Shown: positions 1 to 7,728 of the stretch, in pieces
Layout: every line of letters starts with the position of its first letter
Numbering within the stretch: position 1 is the stretch's first letter
From: Anaerolineae bacterium
GTDB lineage: Bacteria; Chloroflexota; Anaerolineae; B4-G1; SLSP01
Assembly: GCA_016934645.1 (NCBI GenBank)
Contig: JAFGSL010000555.1
Coordinates: forward strand, 1-11,643
Length of the DNA stretch: 11,643 bases
Direction of reading: 5' to 3'
Position numbers and translations under genes: made by a program
Notes under the pieces: generated by a model
Database searches by the model: none
The model's input: only the letters and a program-made list of their open reading frames with translations
Told to the model about the DNA's origin: nothing

Positions 1-62
1 GAACGCGTCTTGTCCTCATCAGCAAAAACCGGTGCGCTAAAAAAATGTTTCAACCAGGTCAT
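1..62 (-). CDS. Start of a sixth gene (partial), possible membrane sensor kinase
   Basis: Only the first 20 codons lie in the window; the gene continues past base 1. Translation from the ATG at 62-60 begins MTWLKHFFSAPVFADEDKTR. The WLKxFF-APVF--DE-KTR pattern matches, from memory, the cytoplasmic lead-in before the first membrane helix of Chloroflexota PAS/GAF sensor proteins, many of which are histidine kinases. AGAGGGA lies six bases upstream of the ATG, a good Shine-Dalgarno site, and the gap to the preceding stop is only 38 bases, so it probably belongs to the same operon. If it is a kinase, it would supply the output that the preceding sensors lack. Existence of the gene is well supported by the ribosome site, start and open frame; its identity rests on 20 residues and is tentative. 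Confidence 0.6.
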   Translation of the reverse strand, partial: MTWLKHFFSAPVFADEDKTR

Positions 63-68
63 TGTCTA

Positions 69-75
69 TCCCTCT
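69..75 (-). promoter_or_regulatory. Shine-Dalgarno site for the partial sixth gene
   Basis: Reads AGAGGGA on the coding strand, six bases before the ATG at 62. It is the main evidence that a new gene starts here rather than the frame being chance. Confidence 0.65.
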
Positions 76-100
76 TGACAGCCATCATCTACAGACCGGA

Positions 101-2950
101 TTATGGGCCGGTGCTATCATTTTCCAGGTCGGCCTGCAATTGCACTTCTACCTCGGCCAGGCCCAGCGCCTCGCGCATCTCGCGCACGGCTGTCTGCAAC
201 ACAACTTCTACATCCAACGATTCGCGTATCCGCGCCGCTACCAGCGCAGACATCTGCTCGCGGGCCGCGCGACGCCGCGTATCTTGATACAAGCGCGCAC
301 TTTCCAATGCCACACCCAGTTGTTCGGTCAGCGTCTCCAGGAGCGCAACCTGCTCTTGCGTCCATGCGCCCTGCTCCGGTTTGTGGACATCAATCACGCC
401 AATGACCTGATCACGCACTTTGATCGGTAGCGCCACACCTCGTTCATCATCGGCGGCTACGGTGACTGTGCCCGTCTGTGTGGCCACACGCAGGTGCGGC
501 TCGATGGCAGTGGTTGCCGGCATGAGGCCGCGCTCGTCATAGGTAAAACTTAGATCCGTTCGCATGTGCAGCAACCGCTGCCATGCCTCACGGCTCAGTT
601 CACCATACGCCCGGCGCTCCGCTTCCAGGCTGTCCTGGACCTGTTGGAACAGCCGCGCATTGCCAATCGCCAGGGCAACCTGGTCGGCCATGGTTTGCAG
701 AATGGCCACATCTTCATCGCTGAACGCTTCCGGCTCGACACTTTGCACGTCCAGCGCGCCGATAACCTCGCCTCGACTGATGAGCGGCAATGCCACCTCC
801 GAACGCGTATCCGGCAGGAGCGGGTTATCAAATCGCACAGCCTGCTCTGCGTGACCTACATCCAGAGCAATGCGGGCCTGTCTGTGCGATATAGTCCAGC
901 CCACCATTGAGGTATCGTCAATTTCTAGCCGGTGTCCTTGAACCAGCATCTGTCGTCCTGCTTCGCCTGTGCCGGCCCGCAGTACGGCCCACCGGCTTGA
1001 AGCATCTGCCGCTTCGCCTTCTAGATCGGTCAAGAACAGCCCGACGTAGTACACGCCAAACCGTTCTTGTATCACGTTTACCACTTGTTGCGCCAACTCA
1101 TCCAGCTCCAGGATACTGCTGGTCGCCCGCGAGACTTGGGTGACTGTCTGGAACTGGAGCGCACGGTTCTCTACGCGCCGGATCAGCGCAGCGCCTTGCA
1201 GCGCACTGCTGATTTGCACACGCAAGACCTCATAAACGTTGGCCTCGCGCGGTCCCGGCTCAAACAGAACAAAGCCAATCTGGTTATCCTGGAAATAGAG
1301 TGGTGTGGCGACCAGATCGTAGCGCCGACCTTGTGGCAACACGCCTTCGGGCAGCAGTTGGCGCGAAGGAAAGCGCCATCCATCCGGTTCCAATTCGATC
1401 CGCCCGTTTTCGTTATAGGCCAGCATCAACCTGGACCATTCTGGGGGTGGCTGAGGATACCGATATGGCCGGGGAGCTTCATACAAGGACAGATAACAGC
1501 TCGGGATACCCAAGTCGGGTAACAATTTAGCCAGCATGTCCATCAACCCGTGGAGGTCGAAGGTGGTGAGCAACGCCGTGCCGATCTCGCGCAACATGAG
1601 CGCCCGTTGATCCGCCTGCAATTGCACTTGCGCTTGCACACGTTGCGCCGTCTCGCCGATGACGATGCGCGCTTGTTGCCAAAGATCGCCGACCAGTGCA
1701 AACGCCTGGTCTTGTACACAAGCGCGTGTCTGGCGTTGCAACGCCGATATAGCGCCGTGCCAGGCGATCACGTCGCCGCCGGCTGTTACGGTCTGGCGCA
1801 AGGCCCTGTCCAGCTCTCGAATAAACAGGCCGGGCGTCTCCCGGCTTAGCTCGTCGGCAAGACTGATTAAAAGCCGCTCCAAGTCGCGGAGGACGACCGT
1901 ATTTGCATCGCCCAGGGCCTGCGCCATTGCCGCGATAGTCTCGGTCCGCTGCGAGTTCAAAACAGACACGATCGTTTCGCGCCCTGATTCTTCCAATTCT
2001 AGTTTAGCTTGCGCTATCAATGGATCCAGGCAGCCGCACGATTGGCGCACGATCATCTGGGCCGACACAAAGGTTTCTGGGGAAACCGGCTTGCCTTCAA
2101 GCAAGGCCAGCACTGTATCTATGGCCTGGTATCCCAGTTTGTAATATGGCGCCGCAACGGTGGTCAATGGCGGCATATTGAACCGGCCCTGCAAGACGTT
2201 ATCGAATCCGGCGACAGCCAGGTCGCCGGGAACCTGGATTTCCCGCGCTTGCAGCACTTGCAACGCGCCCAAGAGCAAACCGTCATTGGCGGCCACGATT
2301 GCATCCAGATCGACCTGCAGGCGCAACTGGCGCTCGTCGAGGAAAAGGCCGATAGCCTGCCGCCCGAAATCACGCGCCCAGCTTCCTGCCGGCGGAGTAA
2401 CGAGGAGCGGGTCGATGGGCAAGTCGTGGGCCTTTAGCGCATCCAGATAGGCCTGATAGCGAGCTTGCGCTTGCACGTGATTCTCTGGGCCACGAATAAA
2501 CGCCAAGTGGCGGCAGCGATGAACTTCGATCAAGTGCGCCACCGTCTCATACATGCCGTGATAACTTTCCATCGACAAACCGGGGATGCCTTCCCACACT
2601 CGTCCGATGGTTACCACCGGTAAGGGGTGGTAACGCTCGTGGAAAGCCTTGATCTCGTCGGGAGCAACTAGGTTGCCGATTGATGAGGCCCAACTCACCA
2701 AACCATCCACGCTGTTTGCGCCGACCAAAGCGTAGAGGATGTTGGCCTGTTCCGGGGAATCAGGAGCGAGGCGCAGGGTAGCGCCGGGGAAGCAAATCAA
2801 ATTCACGTCCCGTTCCCGAGCAGCATCAACCGCGCCCAGCCATTGAGGTTGGCTCTCTTCATGGATGGCAGGCGCAAGGTAGCCAATGGTCAGGCGTCTA
2901 TCGCGCGCCCCATTGCGCTGTGGATGTTCAGCCGGTTGAGATTCTGCCAT
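101..2950 (-). CDS. Output-less LacI-fold/GAF sensor with complete ligand domain
   Basis: Soluble 949-aa protein. Residues 20-305 form a full LacI/periplasmic-binding type fold (LTIGYLAP at the first strand, HLAFIRGPENH, VAANDGLLLGALQVL, VAGFDNVLQGRFNMPPLTT) ending in RQSCGC (Cys304, Cys306). No helix-turn-helix precedes it, so it is not a LacI repressor. A helical linker (310-450), a divergent GAF-like domain (455-595, LPEGVLPQGRRYDLV, FEPGPREANVYE), a GAF (600-768, NPLLPDTRSEVALPL), a shortened GAF (785-888) and a helical tail (890-949) follow. It is homologous to the first gene of the operon over roughly residues 127-768, while its C-terminal third looks closer to the dCache sensor just upstream. 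No output domain is seen. The start has AGGGAG about ten bases upstream. The ligand is unknown; fused LacI folds in sensors are generally presumed to bind sugars or similar small molecules. Confidence 0.92.
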   Translation of the reverse strand: MAESQPAEHPQRNGARDRRLTIGYLAPAIHEESQPQWLGAVDAARERDVNLICFPGATLRLAPDSPEQANILYALVGANSVDGLVSWASSIGNLVAPDEIKAFHERYHPLPVVTIGRVWEGIPGLSMESYHGMYETVAHLIEVHRCRHLAFIRGPENHVQAQARYQAYLDALKAHDLPIDPLLVTPPAGSWARDFGRQAIGLFLDERQLRLQVDLDAIVAANDGLLLGALQVLQAREIQVPGDLAVAGFDNVLQGRFNMPPLTTVAAPYYKLGYQAIDTVLALLEGKPVSPETFVSAQMIVRQSCGCLDPLIAQAKLELEESGRETIVSVLNSQRTETIAAMAQALGDANTVVLRDLERLLISLADELSRETPGLFIRELDRALRQTVTAGGDVIAWHGAISALQRQTRACVQDQAFALVGDLWQQARIVIGETAQRVQAQVQLQADQRALMLREIGTALLTTFDLHGLMDMLAKLLPDLGIPSCYLSLYEAPRPYRYPQPPPEWSRLMLAYNENGRIELEPDGWRFPSRQLLPEGVLPQGRRYDLVATPLYFQDNQIGFVLFEPGPREANVYEVLRVQISSALQGAALIRRVENRALQFQTVTQVSRATSSILELDELAQQVVNVIQERFGVYYVGLFLTDLEGEAADASSRWAVLRAGTGEAGRQMLVQGHRLEIDDTSMVGWTISHRQARIALDVGHAEQAVRFDNPLLPDTRSEVALPLISRGEVIGALDVQSVEPEAFSDEDVAILQTMADQVALAIGNARLFQQVQDSLEAERRAYGELSREAWQRLLHMRTDLSFTYDERGLMPATTAIEPHLRVATQTGTVTVAADDERGVALPIKVRDQVIGVIDVHKPEQGAWTQEQVALLETLTEQLGVALESARLYQDTRRRAAREQMSALVAARIRESLDVEVVLQTAVREMREALGLAEVEVQLQADLENDSTGP

Positions 2951-2960
2951 AATGCTCGTT

Positions 2961-2966
2961 CTCCCT
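2961..2966 (-). promoter_or_regulatory. Shine-Dalgarno site for the 949-aa LacI-fold/GAF sensor
   Basis: Reads AGGGAG on the coding strand, about ten bases before the ATG at 2950. It supports that start and an operon arrangement, as the gap from the preceding stop is only 48 bases. Confidence 0.65.
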
Positions 2967-2998
2967 CTAGTCCTTTTTACCGCACCGCGAACGTGTTA

Positions 2999-5188
2999 TC
3001 ATTCCTGAGCTGTTCCTAGATGGATGGTAATCTTATCCAGGCCAAGTGAGCGGCCCATTTCTCTGGTCGCCGTCTTGAGCACGGTTTCCATATCGAGCGA
3101 CTCACGAATGCGCGCGGTGACCTCGCCAACCAGTTGCTCTTGAGCCGCGCGACGCTGTGTATCCTGGTACAGGCGCGCACTTTCCAGCGCCACCCCCAAC
3201 TGATCGGCCACGGTCTGTACCGTCGCAATTTGTTCCGGCGTCCACTGACCGGCATTGCTTCCGTCATCGTCGGGCTGTGTGATATCCAGCACACCGATGA
3301 CCTGGCCGCGGACCTGGATGGGCACAGCAAGTGTAACGGCATCTGCAACGATGGGCTTTCCCGTGTGCAGCGCCTCGCGCATCTGCGGTTCCCATAGCTC
3401 CTGCGCCGGCGATACCCCTTGTTCGATGCTGACAAAGCCCAACGTGGCCTGACTGAGCAGTCGAGTCCAGGCTCGCTGGCTCGACTCACCATAAGCCTGG
3501 CGTTGGATTTCCAGGGTCTCTTCGGCTTGAGCAAAGAGTCGCGCGTTGTCGATGGCCAGGGCCACTTGATCGGCCAGCGTCTGCAAGACGGCTACGTCTT
3601 CATCCGTAAAAGCTTCCGGTGCAGTACTCTGCACGTCGAGCACACCGATGATCTTGCCGCGCGCGCGCAGCGGCAAGGCAGCCTCGGAGCGTGTGGCAGG
3701 TAGGTCGGGGTTATGCAGGAAGGCGATGTCGGCGTCTGTATCTAGCGCGATGCGCGGTTCGCCGCGATTGGCCGCATAGCCGACAATCCCCATGTCCTCG
3801 ATCCGCAGGCGGTGTTTGCGTTGGAGCATCCGCTGTCCACCTTCACTAGAAGCGGCTCTTAGCTCGACCCATTCACCGGCGGGATCAGCCAGAAAAATGC
3901 CGATATGGTAAAAGTCGAATTGCTCTCCGATGAGGTTGGCAATACGTGGCAGCAAATCTTCCAGTTCAAGTGTCGCAGAGGCCTCACGCACCACACGCGT
4001 GGTAGCCTCCAGATAGCTGGAGCGCCGCGCCAAATCGCGGGTGCGCTCGTCCACGCGCTGCTCCAAACCACTGATCAGGGTGTTAAGCTGTTGGGTCATA
4101 CTGTTGAAAGCCGTTGCCAGGCTGGCCACCTCGCTTGGTCCGGCGACCTCAGCCTGTAATGCCGTTTCGCCGGCAGCAATCCGGGTCGCCGTTTTGGTCA
4201 AATCGATCAAAGGCACGGCCATACGCCGCGCCAGATAGGCGCCAATCAGGCCGGCTAGTACGGCCATAATCAAGGTCGTCCCCGCCGACACCCCAATGCC
4301 GCGTATGACCTCCCAGTAGGCCTCCTGCCAGGGGATTTCGACGACAACAGCCCAATCCGGCATGCCCAGCGCGATAAAGGTTCCTGCGACCTCAGTTCCG
4401 CGAATCCCAGTGTACAATTCGCTGCTTGTCGTATCGATCAATTCCGTGCTATTGATAAACTGGTCGACCTTGACAATACCCCGGACGTTTTCGCCTCTTA
4501 GAACGCGATCGGTCTCCCTAAAGGCGATCAACGTGCCCTGCCTATCCACCACATAGGCCCACCCCGTCTCCCCTACCTCAAGCCGGTCGACCAAATCCCA
4601 CATGAACTTTAGATTGACTTCGGCTGCCAGTACGCCTTGAAAATCCCGCAGTGCGTCAGTCACGGGCACAGCCAGGGTAACCAAAGGCTCATTGGTGATT
4701 TGCTCAATATAGATTGGGCTGATATATCTTTGCCCCTGCCGGGTTTGCGCCAGCATATCATCCGTGAGTTGAGCGGTAAATTGCTCGGACGGCGTCAGGG
4801 AGACGCGAGAAACATAGACCAATTCCTGGCTTTGCGCATCCAACAGAACAATCTCACGAAAGGCTGGCTGAACGCCCAACAAGCTGTCCAGAATCTGCCT
4901 TTGCATCGCCGGCGAAACTACAACAGGATTGATCAGACTGATGGATGCTTCCAGCGCGCCGAATTTCTCCTGGATGAAGCTGCTCACCTGACCACTGGCG
5001 TCTTGCGCGATGAGCCGTTGTTGGCTGGCAATCGTGTCACGCTGAATTTGAAAGTTAAGGGCCAGTTGTAGGCCGCTGGAAATCAAAAGCGTCAGCGCAC
5101 TCAAAGCAAAAAAAGCAATGACCAGGATAGCAACCAGGCTTCGTCCTGTTTTGGTTCTCTTGATTCGTCTCTTCATCGTCTTTCTCAC
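2999..5188 (-). CDS. dCache-HAMP-GAF-mini-GAF transmembrane sensor without output domain
   Basis: A 729-aa membrane receptor. Its layout is a basic N-terminus; TM1 (about 17-37); an extracytoplasmic dCache-type domain (about 40-297) with the diagnostic GETGWAYVVDRQGTLIAF; TM2 (about 298-318); HAMP (320-372, RRMAVPLIDLTKTATRIAAG); a coiled coil (372-395); a full GAF (395-552); a shortened GAF (575-675, LAVPIQVRGQVIGVLDI); and the helical tail (676-729). dCache domains usually bind small molecules such as amino acids or organic acids, directly or through a binding protein. The lipoprotein gene immediately upstream is a candidate partner. There is no kinase, methyl-accepting or cyclase domain after the HAMP and GAF, which is unusual for this layout. 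The longest frame starts with GTG. An ATG four codons later (at 5176) is preceded by an AGGTGA-like site with better spacing and may be the true start. Confidence 0.92.
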   Translation of the reverse strand: MRKTMKRRIKRTKTGRSLVAILVIAFFALSALTLLISSGLQLALNFQIQRDTIASQQRLIAQDASGQVSSFIQEKFGALEASISLINPVVVSPAMQRQILDSLLGVQPAFREIVLLDAQSQELVYVSRVSLTPSEQFTAQLTDDMLAQTRQGQRYISPIYIEQITNEPLVTLAVPVTDALRDFQGVLAAEVNLKFMWDLVDRLEVGETGWAYVVDRQGTLIAFRETDRVLRGENVRGIVKVDQFINSTELIDTTSSELYTGIRGTEVAGTFIALGMPDWAVVVEIPWQEAYWEVIRGIGVSAGTTLIMAVLAGLIGAYLARRMAVPLIDLTKTATRIAAGETALQAEVAGPSEVASLATAFNSMTQQLNTLISGLEQRVDERTRDLARRSSYLEATTRVVREASATLELEDLLPRIANLIGEQFDFYHIGIFLADPAGEWVELRAASSEGGQRMLQRKHRLRIEDMGIVGYAANRGEPRIALDTDADIAFLHNPDLPATRSEAALPLRARGKIIGVLDVQSTAPEAFTDEDVAVLQTLADQVALAIDNARLFAQAEETLEIQRQAYGESSQRAWTRLLSQATLGFVSIEQGVSPAQELWEPQMREALHTGKPIVADAVTLAVPIQVRGQVIGVLDITQPDDDGSNAGQWTPEQIATVQTVADQLGVALESARLYQDTQRRAAQEQLVGEVTARIRESLDMETVLKTATREMGRSLGLDKITIHLGTAQE
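3069..3132 (-). repeat. Tail-encoding tract, copy in the dCache sensor gene
   Basis: This 64-base tract matches 6449-6512 at all but five positions, including 26 identical bases at 3069-3094. Both encode the conserved part of the C-terminal tail (VTARIRESLDMETVLKTA here). It is coding sequence, not an insertion, and points to recent duplication or gene conversion between the two sensor genes. Confidence 0.8.
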
Positions 5189-5268
5189 CTTACTTGATCG
5201 CGGAGAAACACCACTCGTTTTCGCTTTTAAGATGGCTCAAGCCACCAATAGCCAAAGTTGACTCGACG

Positions 5269-6294
5269 CTAACGGATGATTTCTGCCGCCTGCCGCAACA
5301 GACCTTCAGGTATCGTCAACCCAAGTTCCTGAGCCACTTTGTAATTGATCCACAGGTCTTGCTCGGGCGTAACCACCGGGATGGTGCCGGCCGGAGTGCC
5401 CTTAAGAACTTTGTCCACCAGAGGCGCGGCCAGTTCGCCCATTTTGACAAAATCGTTTGCATTGCCAAAGACGGCCCCCAACTGCACCGTGTAAAGAAAG
5501 CTACCGCCCAGCGGGACTTTCTGTTCTGCCGCAAACTTGCTGATGACTTCCAAGCCGGCCGGCGTATGGTTGAAGGAATCGGGCATAAGAATAATGGCAT
5601 CCACGCCCAGATCGGTCGACTGCGCGCGGGCAGCAAGGTCCGCCGCCATTTCCTCTATCGTGGCACAAGGTGCTTCTACCAGCTCGATGCCCTTGGCGAC
5701 CGCCAGCGGACGCAACACTGCCAGCGTGGGGACGGCATTCGGATAATTCTTGTCGTAGCCTATCCAGACTCGCCTGACATTCGGCGAGATCTCGAGCAAT
5801 ATCTCCAGGCGTCTGGTGATCTGTTCCGGGCCGGGATAACGTACCCCGGTGATATTCCCGCCGGGTTCGCGCACGCTGGCCACTAAATCGGCCCCTTCCA
5901 AGCCGGCAAAAACAAACACCACCGGAATATCCGTCCCTTGCGTCACTTCCTTGGCGATCACACTCGATTCAGTGGCGAGCGAAACGATCACGTCAACCTT
6001 GTCGTTGACGAGTTTTTCGGCCATGGCCCGTTCTGCAGCCGGGTCTGCGTTCGCACTCTGCACATCGTAGATAATGTTCTCGCCCTCGACATATCCCAGC
6101 TCGGCCATTTTTGTTCTTAAGCCGTCGGCTATTGGGAGAAAATCCTCCGTTCCGCTCAGAATACCCACGCGATACACTTTAGGCTGGGGGGTAGTACACC
6201 CACTCAGAATCGTTACCACCGCGACGACAGCAACGAGAACCATCCACCACTTTCGGGTTCTGTCTTGAAAACTGATATTACCTAACATTGTCAT
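5269..6294 (-). CDS. TrpX-like ABC substrate-binding lipoprotein (ABC_sub_bind family)
   Basis: A 341-aa exported lipoprotein. The basic N-terminus (DRTRK) is followed by a hydrophobic stretch and the lipobox LSGC, with Cys33 the expected lipidated residue. The mature protein has the family layout: YRVGILSGTEDFLPIADGLR, MAELGYVEGENI, a run of AERAMAEKLVNDKVDVIVS, then PGGNITGVRYPG, the classic PGGN-TGV signature of PF04392-type binding proteins. The family binds small solutes, in some members aromatic amino acids such as tryptophan; the ligand here cannot be told from sequence. No permease or ATPase gene is present in the window, and both flanking genes encode sensors. I therefore infer a sensory co-receptor role, perhaps presenting ligand to the dCache sensor encoded next. 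The AGGAGG sits only two bases from the first ATG but eight from a second ATG at 6288, so the true start may be two codons later. A transport role with distant partners remains possible. Confidence 0.92.
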   Translation of the reverse strand: MTMLGNISFQDRTRKWWMVLVAVVAVVTILSGCTTPQPKVYRVGILSGTEDFLPIADGLRTKMAELGYVEGENIIYDVQSANADPAAERAMAEKLVNDKVDVIVSLATESSVIAKEVTQGTDIPVVFVFAGLEGADLVASVREPGGNITGVRYPGPEQITRRLEILLEISPNVRRVWIGYDKNYPNAVPTLAVLRPLAVAKGIELVEAPCATIEEMAADLAARAQSTDLGVDAIILMPDSFNHTPAGLEVISKFAAEQKVPLGGSFLYTVQLGAVFGNANDFVKMGELAAPLVDKVLKGTPAGTIPVVTPEQDLWINYKVAQELGLTIPEGLLRQAAEIIR

Positions 6295-6296
6295 GT

Positions 6297-6302
6297 CCTC
6301 CT
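6297..6302 (-). promoter_or_regulatory. Shine-Dalgarno site for the lipoprotein gene, favouring the second ATG
   Basis: Reads AGGAGG on the coding strand, within AAGGAGGAC directly before the ATG at 6294. Spacing to that ATG is only two bases, but eight bases to the in-frame ATG at 6288, a far more usual distance. This suggests initiation at 6288, shortening the lipoprotein by two residues. Confidence 0.7.
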
Positions 6303-6316
6303 TAGCTAAAAGCTAA
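6302..6316 (-). promoter_or_regulatory. Small perfect hairpin abutting the lipoprotein ribosome site
   Basis: The coding strand reads TTAGCT-TTT-AGCTAA, a perfect six-base inverted repeat with a three-base loop, ending at the first base of the AGGAGG core. If it forms, it could affect ribosome access or mark a processing site in the 90-base gap between genes 2 and 3. A stem this short and AT-rich may have no function. There is no T-run after it, so it is not an intrinsic terminator. Confidence 0.3.
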
Positions 6317-6384
6317 AACAGATGGGCGCACAGCTTGGCTTCGTGTAGCACTCACCTCGCTGTTTATACGATCTCTGGCAGCGT

Positions 6385-7728
6385 TTATCCCTTTGCCAAC
6401 TGCACCACAACTCGTTGTGCGCCAAGCGACTGACGGATCTGTTCCGCTGCCGTCTTGAGCACGGTTTCCATATCAAGCGATTCACGAACGCGCGCGGTGA
6501 TCTCGCCGACCAATCGCTCTTGCACGGCCCGCCGTTGCGTCTCATCAAACAACCGCAAACTCTCGATGGTTTGGGCGAGTTGTCCGGTGACGTCTTCAAT
6601 CAGGGATAACTCCTCTTCAGTCCACGGACGGCCATCGGGGTGCTCCCCGCCGAGAGCACCGACGACCTGCCGGTTGATGACCAACGGTACGGCAACGCCT
6701 TCACCCTCAGCCACCGGCTTCCCACTGTTCGCAGCCCGCTGCATCTGCGGCAGCCACCCCACTTCCGGTACAATCTGATTTTGCCGGTAGGTAAATCCCG
6801 GCTGCACACGCCCCGACGCCACGACAGTTTGCCAGCTCTGCTCCGCATAACGGCGCTGCACTTCCTGAGACTGAGTCAGCGCCGCGACCAACGCATCCAC
6901 CGTCGTGTTGAGATATTCGCCCAGCGCGTGCAGCTCGGGATCACCTTCCACATTCTCATCCAATTCGCCCACATCCACCCGCGCTGTGTAATCGCCAGCC
7001 GCCACACGCGACAAGTATTCGGCATACCCGGCCACAGTCTCGCGGAGGTGCTGCGCCGAACGCGTCTCTCGCGCGCGCGATTCACGCTCGGCCTCCGCCG
7101 CGGCTTGTGCCAACCGGGTAGACTCGGCCAGCGCGCGTTCGCGTTCATACACGACCGTCATACTTTGCTGCCCGCGCTGAACGAAAACGCGCACGATAAT
7201 GGCAACCAACAACAACGAGGTTGGAAACACAGTGTAGTACAGGGCACGCGCCGCGTCAGTCGGCAACTGGACCGGCGTCGCTAAACCCAGAATTTCGAGC
7301 GCCATCGCCACCAACCAAAAGAAGATCACCACGATGGTGCCCCACCGCACGGCGAAGGTGCCGCCAAGCTGCCCCGCCAACACCGGAAAGACAATCAAGA
7401 ACAGCAGAAACGGTCCGGTGACGCCGCCGGTAAAGTTGATGCCAGCAAACGTCGTCAACGTTAGCCCTGCAATGTAGAAAACAATCGCCGGCTGCAAACT
7501 CACGCGCCGGACAATGATCATGCTGACCAGGCTGAATAACAACACAGCCCCCGCCACGCCCACCATAGACCGCGCCGGGAATTCAGTTTCGAGCAACCCG
7601 AGGAACATAAACACCACGACCAACCCTAGCCCGCCGATGGCAGTCAGCCGGGTAACATTTTCAAAAATACGCTGCCGCCATATCGTTTCTTCTTGCAGCG
7701 GATCCGTTTCTATGACCTGGTCTTTCAT
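6385..7728 (-). CDS. Six-helix membrane sensor with HAMP-like segment and C-terminal mini-GAF, no output domain
   Basis: A 447-aa integral membrane protein. About six hydrophobic segments lie near residues 29-48, 54-74, 79-98, 102-120, 124-149 and 161-184, which places both ends in the cytoplasm. They resemble the multi-helix input domains of bacterial sensor kinases, but I cannot assign a named family. A charged coiled coil follows (190-230), then a HAMP-like segment (about 230-285, containing LSRVAAGDYTARV), then a shortened GAF (297-397, VAVPLVINRQVVGALGGEHP, WTEEELSLIEDV), and finally the tail shared with the neighbouring sensors (398-447, RRAVQERLVGEITARVRE). No catalytic domain is visible. 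The start is well supported: GGGAGG lies about five bases upstream, and ATGA overlaps the preceding stop. Membrane topology and GAF remnant are clear; ligand and signalling partner are unknown. Confidence 0.9.
   Translation of the reverse strand: MKDQVIETDPLQEETIWRQRIFENVTRLTAIGGLGLVVVFMFLGLLETEFPARSMVGVAGAVLLFSLVSMIIVRRVSLQPAIVFYIAGLTLTTFAGINFTGGVTGPFLLFLIVFPVLAGQLGGTFAVRWGTIVVIFFWLVAMALEILGLATPVQLPTDAARALYYTVFPTSLLLVAIIVRVFVQRGQQSMTVVYERERALAESTRLAQAAAEAERESRARETRSAQHLRETVAGYAEYLSRVAAGDYTARVDVGELDENVEGDPELHALGEYLNTTVDALVAALTQSQEVQRRYAEQSWQTVVASGRVQPGFTYRQNQIVPEVGWLPQMQRAANSGKPVAEGEGVAVPLVINRQVVGALGGEHPDGRPWTEEELSLIEDVTGQLAQTIESLRLFDETQRRAVQERLVGEITARVRESLDMETVLKTAAEQIRQSLGAQRVVVQLAKG
6449..6512 (-). 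repeat. Tail-encoding tract, copy in the six-helix sensor gene
   Basis: Partner of the tract at 3069-3132, in the same orientation and at the same place in the protein (ITARVRESLDMETVLKTA). Two of the five mismatches cause I/V exchanges and the other three are silent. Confidence 0.8.

Noticed and set aside
2010..2950. LacI-family transcription repressor
   Set aside because: The ligand fold is LacI-like, but no helix-turn-helix precedes it; the protein starts with a short polar stretch and goes straight into the first strand. GAF domains follow, so it is a sensor.
5233..5244. Intrinsic terminator in the gap between the lipoprotein and dCache genes
   Set aside because: The near-palindrome TGGCTTGAGCCA gives only a four- or five-base stem with almost no loop, and no T-run follows it on the coding strand.
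5194..5886. A 230-codon open frame on the plus strand
   Set aside because: It lies opposite the clearly recognisable lipoprotein gene, its protein shows no domain or membrane pattern, and similar antisense frames occur opposite every gene here, as expected from codon bias.
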